Assembly (NCBI GenBank): GCA_011065225.1
Contig: JAAKFC010000022.1
Coordinates: forward strand, 1-13,853
Length of the DNA stretch: 13,853 nt
Direction: 5' to 3'
Origin: Chlamydiota bacterium
Lineage (GTDB): Bacteria > Chlamydiota > Chlamydiia > Chlamydiales > Rhabdochlamydiaceae
This document shows, piece after piece, positions 7,826 through 13,803 of this stretch; the first letter of the stretch is position 1, and the number at the start of each line of letters is the position of its first letter. Under the pieces are notes generated by a model. That model made no database searches, was not told the DNA's origin, and saw only the letters and a program-made list of their open reading frames with translations. A program made the position numbers and the translations under genes.

Positions 7826-8925
7826 GTTTTTCGTGGAGGGCTTTTTTGAACTGGATCTACTATGTCGATAATCTTTAAGAGGATCTTGTGAACCTCTTCT
7901 GCTTTCGTTTCATCATTTAAAAGATCATAGAGCTGATTAACCAGCTTTTTAACAATTGGATATTCATCAAGAAAGAGATCCCCTTTTTTAGTAAATGAAC
8001 CTTTTAAGTAAGCACTTATTGCTAATAAAAGTTTTTTGACGGAATTCCAATTGCTTTTGACACGAAGACTATTCAAATCACGAAAATATAGCATTCTTTC
8101 AATTGTATGACCGATTGTCATCTCATCCTTACCTTCCAAATGCTCTTCTTGGCTATTTAGATGTAAATCAGATATATCGGCCAAATTGTCTAGCAGTTTA
8201 GCATAAATGTGATCCCATAATTTTAAGCCCTTCTCTCTTGCATCTGTTAAGGCTTTATAATTTTTTCGAAATTCTACAAGTTCTGGTGGTTTATCTTTAC
8301 ACTCATCCCAGAGTTTATCATCCATCCGCATTGTATTGCGTTCTTCTTCTGTCAAATTTCCCTCACTGACCTTCTCATGTAATTCCAATTGTTCTGGAGT
8401 TAAGATGAATTTCATGAATAAGTCCTCAATCGAGTTGACTAAATTCATACGCATTTCTCGTGCAGAAGGATTTTCTTTCCAAGTTCTGGCAATTTTTTTG
8501 TCATACTGCCAATACTTTTCAGGATGCTTTTTCCAACCTTTGGCTAAATTCATAAGAATTTCTTTTGCAGCCTGAGGTTTTTGGCCCAGTAACTCAATGA
8601 TTTTTCCCACGACTCCATATGGGCTAATTTTAAATGCCCTTCGAAGATCTTCAGGTTTTGACAAATCAAAATCTTTTGTAGGAGCCTTGGGAATAATAGG
8701 GTTTTCTTTCGCCTTTTTTTTCACAAAAGCAGAAATAAATGCAGCAGACTTTGAGCAAGCTACTGAAAATAGCGCAAAAAGCATCACTGTAAAATCACAA
8801 CTCGTAGAAGCCATAGATGAGAGATGATCTCTGATCGGAGGAGAGCACCGATATGCTTGTTCTTTTAGCCCTTTTCCGAAAGTGAGAAGAGTTTTAAAAG
8901 ATGACTCTCCGGGTACATATACCAT
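7822..8925 (-). CDS. Hypothetical protein, 367 aa, one hydrophobic segment and helical charged C-terminal region
   Basis: I do not recognise this family. I chose the ATG at 8925 over an in-frame TTG at 8952 because AAAGGGGGC (8939-8931) gives a usable Shine-Dalgarno sequence with about 6 nt spacing. Residues 1-44 are polar with a Cys at 27. Residues about 45-68 (TVMLFALFSVACSKSAAFISAF) are hydrophobic and could be a membrane segment; the SVAC there is a poor lipobox and lacks a basic N-region. The rest is Lys/Glu-rich and probably mostly alpha-helical, with several Trp (for example WKKHPEKYWQYDKK near 131-144, KLWDHIYAKLLDNL near 235-248). It sits 46 nt after the HEAAH gene and 32 nt before the COLGALT-like gene, so it may share their operon. 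A secreted effector or membrane-associated protein is possible, but nothing in it proves a function. Confidence 0.8.
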   Translation of the reverse strand: MVYVPGESSFKTLLTFGKGLKEQAYRCSPPIRDHLSSMASTSCDFTVMLFALFSVACSKSAAFISAFVKKKAKENPIIPKAPTKDFDLSKPEDLRRAFKISPYGVVGKIIELLGQKPQAAKEILMNLAKGWKKHPEKYWQYDKKIARTWKENPSAREMRMNLVNSIEDLFMKFILTPEQLELHEKVSEGNLTEEERNTMRMDDKLWDECKDKPPELVEFRKNYKALTDAREKGLKLWDHIYAKLLDNLADISDLHLNSQEEHLEGKDEMTIGHTIERMLYFRDLNSLRVKSNWNSVKKLLLAISAYLKGSFTKKGDLFLDEYPIVKKLVNQLYDLLNDETKAEEVHKILLKIIDIVDPVQKSPPRKT

Positions 8926-8971
8926 AGCTCGCCCCCTTTGAAAGGTGAACAAAAAGTTTACTACATCTTCA

Positions 8972-9817
8972 TCATTTATTGAAATAGGTTTGCTTGATGA
9001 TGTCCCAGCGCAAAGATTTTTGCCCGTTCAGATAGTCGGCTAGTTTTTTCTCTGTTTGGAGTGCAAATTGGAAGATCTCTCTGTCTTTCAAGCGAAAGGC
9101 AACCGCCCATTTCTTTTGGGGATTCTTGAGAAAGTTTTTGAGCCTTTTTAGCGCAAGGGCAAGGGTGATGCGCAAAACCACAAGGCGAGCAAAGAGATAG
9201 GCAAAAAAGATTAGGGGAGTAAAGCGAAGTAGGACAAAATCGCCAAGTTCAACATCAAAGAGGAGGGCAATTTCAACTCCAATAGGGAAAAGGAGAAGGA
9301 AAATGAATGTATAAGCCTCCCATGAATGTTGGAAGAGGGGGCCAAAAAGACGGCGCCAAAATCGGGGAGATGTTTTATAGGCAAAGATCTCTTCAAAGAG
9401 GGGTTCATCAAATTGCATACGAGCCGCATGTGCTGCTTCATGGGCGAGAACTTCGTCTCTTAAGTATAGGCCAAGGAGTTTTCCGGTCTCAAACTTTTTA
9501 CGCAGTTGGATGAGCGGAATCCGAAGATCGTTACTTTCTGAAATCCAGGTGGCAGCTCCCTGAAAAAAGGAGAGTTTTCGATTGCTGTAGTGGGCCACAA
9601 CCCAATCAGGAGAAAAATCATAGAGATGTTTTGTGATCTCTTGGGCATGTGTCCAATCCCGATCGGTGAGAAAATTATCGATATCTTCGGGAGGATAGGA
9701 AAAAAAGTGATCAAGAGCTTTGATTCTGCTTTCAAAGGCTTTTTTTTCTTCTTCAGGGCCTGGGATCCAGCCCCGCTCGTTGTGTTGTTGGATGTTTTTT
9801 AGAGCGTTAAAAATCAT
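8972..9817 (-). CDS. Putative membrane-bound zinc metalloprotease (HEAAH motif)
   Basis: The 281-residue protein has a cytosolic-looking N-terminal region. It contains LRDEVLAHEAAHAARMQFDE, with HEAAH at 126-130, the zinc-binding HExxH signature, followed by acidic EPLFEEIFAY (138-147) that could supply a third, glutamate ligand (E142 or E143), as in gluzincins. Two hydrophobic stretches follow at about 168-188 and 193-223, flanked by basic residues, suggesting a hairpin with both ends in the cytoplasm. The last about 55 residues are basic. No signal peptide is seen. The ATG has no SD, but TAGAAT lies 7 nt upstream, as expected for a leaderless start. It is first in the - strand run with the 367-aa orphan, the COLGALT-like lipoprotein and GT9. 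HExxH alone can occur by chance; the extended context makes a protease plausible, not proven. Confidence 0.75.
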   Translation of the reverse strand: MIFNALKNIQQHNERGWIPGPEEEKKAFESRIKALDHFFSYPPEDIDNFLTDRDWTHAQEITKHLYDFSPDWVVAHYSNRKLSFFQGAATWISESNDLRIPLIQLRKKFETGKLLGLYLRDEVLAHEAAHAARMQFDEPLFEEIFAYKTSPRFWRRLFGPLFQHSWEAYTFIFLLLFPIGVEIALLFDVELGDFVLLRFTPLIFFAYLFARLVVLRITLALALKRLKNFLKNPQKKWAVAFRLKDREIFQFALQTEKKLADYLNGQKSLRWDIIKQTYFNK

Positions 9818-9823
9818 ATTGTG

Positions 9824-9830
9824 TATTCTA
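9824..9830. promoter_or_regulatory. Symmetric -10 element, candidate bidirectional promoter
   Basis: TATTCTA reads TATTCT on the + strand (9824-9829) and TAGAAT on the - strand (9830-9825). The - strand copy ends 7 nt before the ATG of the HEAAH gene (9817). The + strand copy ends 6 nt before an ATG at 9836 that opens a small ORF. Neither side has a convincing -35 box. Confidence 0.35.
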
Positions 9831-9835
9831 AGGGT

Positions 9836-10030
9836 ATGGGTAGCTTTTTTCGCATTCTTGCCATGTTAGTGGTGTTTTTTGTAGTGATCTATCTTCAATA
9901 CAATAGGCCAAATCAGAATTCTGGACAAAGGTGTCGCGCTTGCTCTTTTCTTGTAAAAGAGCCAATGGTCACTGAGATGAGCGAGCCCGTCGAATCATTG
10001 TCCCAAGAATCAGAAAGCCAAGAAGATTGA
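9836..10030 (+). CDS. Possible small membrane protein, 64 aa
   Basis: An uncertain small ORF. From the ATG at 9836 it encodes 64 residues: a short polar start, a hydrophobic segment at about 6-20 (ILAMLVVFFVVIYL), then a polar, acidic tail ending in ESLSQESESQED with two Cys in QRCRAC. A GTG at 9821 could add five residues but would sit only 3 bp from the divergent ATG. There is no SD at usable spacing; a TATTCT lies 6 nt before the ATG. Its last 62 bp overlap the 3' end of the opposite-strand glycosyltransferase, and a hairpin falls inside it. The single-span-plus-acidic-tail layout looks protein-like, but it may be a chance ORF. Confidence 0.3.
   Translation: MGSFFRILAMLVVFFVVIYLQYNRPNQNSGQRCRACSFLVKEPMVTEMSEPVESLSQESESQED
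9942..9962 (-). terminator. Hairpin just after the glycosyltransferase operon
   Basis: GCTCTTTT-N5-AAAAGAGC is a perfect 8-bp stem with a 5-nt loop, starting 6 nt after the stop codon of the last operon gene (9971-9969). There is no U-run after the stem on either strand, so it is not a standard intrinsic terminator. It could protect the 3' end of the mRNA or end transcription with help. Confidence 0.4.
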
Positions 10031-11021
10031 GTCCTGCAAGTGCAGCCACAGCAAGTAGCAGTTTATTGGTTTTTTTGCTGAGCATCATCAGTCTTTTGCG
10101 TGCATTTTTCTCAAAGGCTGATTCATTTTCAAACCATGTTCCCTTATATTGATGTTGTGCATAGAGTGCCCATTCAAGTTTAGGTGCATTGAAATAATAG
10201 GAAGGTAGCGCAATATCGATATTGCCTTCCAAATTGCTGTATTTCTTAAACATTTTTCCCAAAACACAAAATGTGCGATGTGCCACTCGGTTGATGACTG
10301 AATCGCAATCTTTTCCAGGATAATCTTTTTCGATTTGTTCCCAATTCTCAACAAGCCAATCCATGCATTTTGTGAGAATAGGATGTCCAGCTCTTGCTCC
10401 TAGAGTATTATTTGTGGGGAGGACAGAAGAGCTAAGGGATGTTGGATAGGGAACTTCCATCCCGCAAAAGAGGTCATAACTGCTATTCAAAGAGTCAAAG
10501 CTCTTAAGGCATGTTACGTCATGATCTACATAAATTCCTCCTTCGCGATCGAGAATTTCGAGTCGCAAAAGATCGGACTTTTCCCCAAAGTTATCAGAGC
10601 CGTGATAGAAAGATTCCAGTTTTTTGAAGGGGAAATCTCGCACGAAACACAGCTCCATTTCGGGATGTGGCAGAGGACGCTCGCGATCGGTCCAGAATTT
10701 GACTTTCCAATCGGGGTGATAGGCGATCCAGCTGCGTACATTTTCAATGGATTCTCGTGGGAAGGGTTTTGGGCCAACCCAGATAAAATGGATCACTTTT
10801 GGGATTTTGGCATCAAAAGAAACCTCTTTGAGCCGCGCAATGTTTTTTTCATAAATCTCTTTGAAAAAAGCCACATTTTGGAAATCTTCCTTTGTCTGGA
10901 CATGCTTCCATGCAGGAAGATCTTTCCCCATCAAACTCTCAAAATCCATTGCGGGGGGTTTCACTTCATTTTTCGCACAGCTAACGCACAAAATCAGACA
11001 AAAGAAAAGAAAATTTCTCAT
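9969..11021 (-). CDS. Exported DXD glycosyltransferase, OCH1/TcdB-like, paralog C
   Basis: Member of the DXD sugar-transferase family (Gly_transf_sug; OCH1 and the large clostridial toxin catalytic domains belong to this group). The 350-residue protein begins MRNFLFFCLILCVSCAKNE, a signal sequence with a relaxed lipobox at Cys15. It continues with LMGKDLPAW (30-38), KIPKVIHFIWVGPKPFP (72-88), WKVKFWTDRE (105-114), GEKSDLLRLEIL (146-157) with S149, D150 and R153, and GGIYVDHD (161-168) with the metal-binding D166 and D168. W296 in YKGTW may match the family's C-terminal Trp. Residues about 320-343 form a membrane span followed by RRARSSQ. By the positive-inside rule the enzyme domain is outside the cytoplasm. 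The start at 11021 is fixed by GGAG (11030-11027), 5 nt spacing, and an ATGA overlap with the upstream gene; an in-frame TTG at 11039 has no such support. All core catalytic residues are present. Confidence 0.88.
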   Translation of the reverse strand: MRNFLFFCLILCVSCAKNEVKPPAMDFESLMGKDLPAWKHVQTKEDFQNVAFFKEIYEKNIARLKEVSFDAKIPKVIHFIWVGPKPFPRESIENVRSWIAYHPDWKVKFWTDRERPLPHPEMELCFVRDFPFKKLESFYHGSDNFGEKSDLLRLEILDREGGIYVDHDVTCLKSFDSLNSSYDLFCGMEVPYPTSLSSSVLPTNNTLGARAGHPILTKCMDWLVENWEQIEKDYPGKDCDSVINRVAHRTFCVLGKMFKKYSNLEGNIDIALPSYYFNAPKLEWALYAQHQYKGTWFENESAFEKNARKRLMMLSKKTNKLLLAVAALAGLNLLGFLILGTMIRRARSSQ

Positions 11022-11665
11022 AGGGTCTCCAAGTTCCAAAGGGCTAAGCTTTCCATCCCATGTTCTCCTTTTTCCATGATATGAATGATGGGTTCTGGAA
11101 AATTATAGGGGGGCAGGGTCCAGTTGACTGGTTTAAGGCCGCCACTATAGTTTTTGTGATTTTTTTTGATTTCAGGGAAATGGTGCATGAGCAAAAAATG
11201 TGTGCCACTTTTTTTGAATTGCAAAATTGCGCCTCTCGCCTCTCTTGGAGTCATTGTGCAGAGTTTATCCCAGCAAAGAATCAAATCGGCTTTGGGCAAT
11301 GTGTCTACAGTGATTTCCATATTTAAGAAAGTACGAAGCTTCGAGCCAAACTGGGTCTGCATAGCCCTTGCCTGGTCTTTTGAAGAGGTGATCCCAATAT
11401 AACGAATCTCTGTAAGGCCTGCCTTTGCTAGGCTTTCGAAATCGACGCATGGAATATCAATCAGCGATTTAATTGCAAATCCTTGTATGAGCATTTGAAG
11501 GCGTTTATGTTCTGTAAAGCTGCTCCAAGTGATCGGATGATATTCGATCTGGACAGGTGATGGTGCACTTTTCACGCGGAAATGACGAAAAGTAATAGTC
11601 GTCACAATGAAAAGGCAAAGAGGAATGCAAATAAAAAAAGGCCACTTTCTTCTTCGTCTTCTCAT
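11018..11665 (-). CDS. Membrane-anchored methyltransferase-fold protein with degenerate SAM site
   Basis: The 215-residue protein starts MRRRRRKWP, strongly basic, then a membrane segment (about 9-26), so the body should lie outside the cytoplasm. The body matches the class I SAM methyltransferase pattern: motif I SLIDIPCVDF (67-76), YIGITSS (89-95), ADLILCWD (126-133), THFLLMHHFP (155-164) and a late NWTLPPYNFPEP (181-192). In related methyltransferases I recall, motif I reads DIPCGDF and the second motif ends in an acidic residue (YIGxDI). Here Gly is V74 and the ribose-binding acid is T93, so SAM binding is doubtful. It sits between two glycosyltransferase paralogs, overlapping each by 4 nt (ATGA at both ends), so it is surely co-transcribed. 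The SD is weak (AAAGAGA, 9-nt spacing), consistent with translational coupling. Family assignment is from motif memory; loss of activity is inference. Confidence 0.78.
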   Translation of the reverse strand: MRRRRRKWPFFICIPLCLFIVTTITFRHFRVKSAPSPVQIEYHPITWSSFTEHKRLQMLIQGFAIKSLIDIPCVDFESLAKAGLTEIRYIGITSSKDQARAMQTQFGSKLRTFLNMEITVDTLPKADLILCWDKLCTMTPREARGAILQFKKSGTHFLLMHHFPEIKKNHKNYSGGLKPVNWTLPPYNFPEPIIHIMEKGEHGMESLALWNLETL

Positions 11666-12708
11666 AAGTATTTTCTCTTTTTTCGTATGAGGTAAAAAAA
11701 TATTCCCACCAGTACCATTAGATTAAGTGAAAGAGCTCCTCGTCCAATCAAACGGATGATTTTATTGCGATTTTGCAATTGGAAAAGAGCTCTTCGAGTG
11801 CTCTTTTTAAACTCTGCATCATGAATCGCTTCATCTGCCCAGGCATTCGCAAAAAAATGGCGAGAGTAGAGGGGGGATATTCCCTTTTTGGCAAAAAAGA
11901 AGGCGGCGGGGAAAATGATGTCGACATTGCCATCCTCACAGAGGCGATCCATAAGTCCCTCTGTCAATCTGATATAGGTCCTCTCCATGACAAGTTGCGT
12001 ACGCGAATAGCCATCTCGCCCACGGTATTTCAAACCTATGTCTTTCCACTCTTTTCCAATGAGTTCAATTACACGCCCTATGACGGGATGGAAACTACGA
12101 CTGCCAATCACTCCATTGCCAGATGTGATGTTTCGTCCAGCAATTGGAGGGTGAGGAGATTCAAGTCCACAATAAAAATCATAACCGCGATGAAGGCCAT
12201 CAAATTTTTGCAAACAGCTTGCATCATGATCTGCATAGACTCCACCTTCTTGATAGAGAATCTCAAAGCGCAAAACATCTGACTTTTCTCCCCAGTTTTC
12301 CGATTCTTCATAGCAATGTCGTAAAAATAGGAAAGGAAATGTATCTACGAGACACACTTCCATGTCATTACAGGGAGGGAGCCTTTCGCGATCCGTCCAA
12401 AATTTGATTTTCCAATCAGGATGATAAGCCAGCCAGCTGCGGATATTCTCTACAGATTGGGGCGGGAAGGGTTGGGGACCAAGCCAGATAAAATGGATGA
12501 CTTTGGGGATCTTGTAGGGGCCTTCCTCTGTGAAGCGCAAATTTTTATTTGCCTCATAGAGCATGCCAAATTTCTCAAGGGCGAGCGTATCTTCGGTTTT
12601 TGAGACATGGATCCAATGAGGCGTCTCTTTTCCCATTAATTGAAAAAATTCATCATCCGGATAAAGAGTACTAAAAAAGAGGAGAATTAGAAGAACCAGT
12701 CTTTTCAC
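11662..12708 (-). CDS. Exported DXD glycosyltransferase, OCH1/TcdB-like, paralog B
   Basis: Paralog of the two flanking glycosyltransferases, 348 residues from a GTG start at 12708. That start is supported by AAAGAGG (12720-12714) with 5 nt spacing and a GTGA overlap with the upstream stop; the longer in-frame start at 12756 lies inside the upstream gene and is rejected. It has signal sequence MKRLVLLILLFFSTLYP (1-17, no lipobox), then LMGKETPHW (24-32), KIPKVIHFIWLGPQPFP (66-82), WKIKFWTDRE (99-108), GEKSDVLRFEIL (140-151) with S143, D144 and R147, GGVYADHD (155-162) with D160 and D162, and W290 near the C-terminal family motif. A membrane span at about 323-341 precedes RKKRKYL. Catalytic residues are intact. 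It is visibly similar to paralog C at the DNA level around 12386-12504, suggesting a fairly recent duplication. Confidence 0.88.
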   Translation of the reverse strand: MKRLVLLILLFFSTLYPDDEFFQLMGKETPHWIHVSKTEDTLALEKFGMLYEANKNLRFTEEGPYKIPKVIHFIWLGPQPFPPQSVENIRSWLAYHPDWKIKFWTDRERLPPCNDMEVCLVDTFPFLFLRHCYEESENWGEKSDVLRFEILYQEGGVYADHDASCLQKFDGLHRGYDFYCGLESPHPPIAGRNITSGNGVIGSRSFHPVIGRVIELIGKEWKDIGLKYRGRDGYSRTQLVMERTYIRLTEGLMDRLCEDGNVDIIFPAAFFFAKKGISPLYSRHFFANAWADEAIHDAEFKKSTRRALFQLQNRNKIIRLIGRGALSLNLMVLVGIFFYLIRKKRKYL

Positions 12709-13751
12709 GACAACCTCTTTTTGATCGAACGGGCGTAAAATAGCAAAAGAATACATCCCAAAAAACTCACTCCTGCGAGAAAAAGGGTCAGGATCACGGC
12801 TTCATCATCTTTGTGGATCATTTCTTGAAATTTTTCTTGCACCTTGTTTTCAAAATGAGTAAGGGGATTGGACCATTCCCCATCATGATAGTGAATGGCA
12901 TAAGAAGAGGCTTTGCGATTTTTTCCATTGAAATAGGAGACTGGAAAAACGATATCGCTGTTTCCCTTTTGATTGATTCCCTTATCGATCCCTTCCGAAA
13001 GAGCCCAAAAGGTCCGATGCAAAACTCGCGTCTTCAATTCGAGCATGGATTTTCCAGAGTAATACTGCTCGAGCTGATCCCAATGATCTCCCAACCAAGC
13101 AACTGTTTTTTTCAAGATTGGATGCTGAGGCTTTGCTGCAATGAGGTGCGTACTGGGAATCACCGAAGAACTAAGTACAGAAGGAGCTAATTTTTCTAAT
13201 CCACAATAAAAATCGAATTGTCCATTGAGTCCATCAAATGACTTATAGGGCAGCGTGTCATGATCGATATAGATTCCTCCTTCTTTTAAAAGAATCTCGT
13301 AAGCAAGAATTTTCGCTTTTTCACCAAAATTGATCGAGTGATAGTATTCATTTCCCAAAACTTGAAAGGGATAGTCAGCAATGAAACAGCTTTGCATCTG
13401 AGAATGAGGAGCATCTCGGTCGAGATCGGTCCAAAATTTGAAAGTCCAATTGGGGTGCAGTTCAACCCATTTTTCTAATCGCTCAATTGACTGCTTAGGA
13501 AATTCCTCAGGCCCCAACCAAATAAAATGCATCACTTTGGGAATTTTATTTCTAGGAGGAAGCTTGCCTGTAATACGTGAGATCTGTTTTTGAAAAAGGG
13601 TCCGAAAAAATGTGAGTCTTCTCTGATCTTCCGATGTCTTGACATATTGCCAAGAGGGTGTCTCTTTTCCCATGAGCAAATCAAAATCTTCCTGATCAGT
13701 AAAGCCCACAGAGAGTTTAAGGAAGAGAAGAAAGAGAATCCACTTCTTCAT
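12705..13751 (-). CDS. Exported DXD glycosyltransferase-like protein, paralog A, catalytic motif altered
   Basis: First gene of the operon, 348 residues from the ATG at 13751. An in-frame ATG at 13787 lies inside the promoter spacer and is rejected; GGAGG (13768-13764) precedes the chosen start, though at a long 12-nt spacing. It has signal sequence MKKWILFLLFLKLSVGF (1-17), LMGKETPSW (26-34), KIPKVMHFIWLGPEEFP (69-85), WTFKFWTDLD (102-111), GEKAKILAYEIL (143-154), GGIYIDHDTLP (158-168) with the metal-binding D163 and D165, and YAIHYHDGEW (284-293). A membrane span at about 318-340 precedes a basic tail (RSIKKRLS). The family's S-D-x-x-R (TcdB D270 and R273 by my recall) is here A146-K147-I-L-A150, losing both the Asp and the Arg. 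It may bind metal or sugar without normal catalysis, or act as a partner of paralogs B and C. Confidence 0.88.
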   Translation of the reverse strand: MKKWILFLLFLKLSVGFTDQEDFDLLMGKETPSWQYVKTSEDQRRLTFFRTLFQKQISRITGKLPPRNKIPKVMHFIWLGPEEFPKQSIERLEKWVELHPNWTFKFWTDLDRDAPHSQMQSCFIADYPFQVLGNEYYHSINFGEKAKILAYEILLKEGGIYIDHDTLPYKSFDGLNGQFDFYCGLEKLAPSVLSSSVIPSTHLIAAKPQHPILKKTVAWLGDHWDQLEQYYSGKSMLELKTRVLHRTFWALSEGIDKGINQKGNSDIVFPVSYFNGKNRKASSYAIHYHDGEWSNPLTHFENKVQEKFQEMIHKDDEAVILTLFLAGVSFLGCILLLFYARSIKKRLS

Positions 13752-13775
13752 AGGTTGAAATTTCCTCCGGAAATG

Positions 13776-13803
13776 ATTGTAAGTCATCTTCCAATTTCGT
13801 CAA
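13776..13803 (-). promoter_or_regulatory. Sigma70-type promoter of the glycosyltransferase operon
   Basis: On the - strand, TTGACG (13803-13798), a 16-nt spacer and TACAAT (13781-13776) match the consensus at 5 of 6 positions in each box. Transcription would start near 13769, giving a leader of about 18 nt that contains GGAGG (13768-13764) close to its 5' end, before the ATG at 13751. It is the best promoter match I found in the window. Bases 13804-13853 beyond it hold no gene I can see. Confidence 0.65.

Noticed and set aside
8926..8952. TTG start at 8952 for the 367-aa protein
   Set aside because: The ATG at 8925 has an SD-like AAAGGGGG at the right distance; the TTG has none.
10521..11084. 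187-aa open frame on the + strand
   Set aside because: It is antisense to paralog C and the methyltransferase-like gene, with no RBS and no recognisable domain. The opposite strand has clear family motifs.
11773..12282. 169-aa open frame on the + strand
   Set aside because: It is antisense to paralog B with no supporting signals.
10682..12504. Direct DNA repeat (10682-10800 versus 12386-12504) as a mobile or recombination repeat
   Set aside because: The similarity is within the conserved domain of two paralogous genes in the same orientation, so gene duplication explains it.
12709..12756. Longer N-terminus for paralog B starting at 12756
   Set aside because: It would overlap the upstream gene by about 50 bp and hide the signal peptide. 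The GTG at 12708 has an SD and a GTGA overlap.
13752..13787. Upstream ATG (13787) for paralog A
   Set aside because: It falls in the spacer of the TTGACG/TACAAT promoter, upstream of the predicted transcript start, and would put a non-signal extension before a clear signal peptide.
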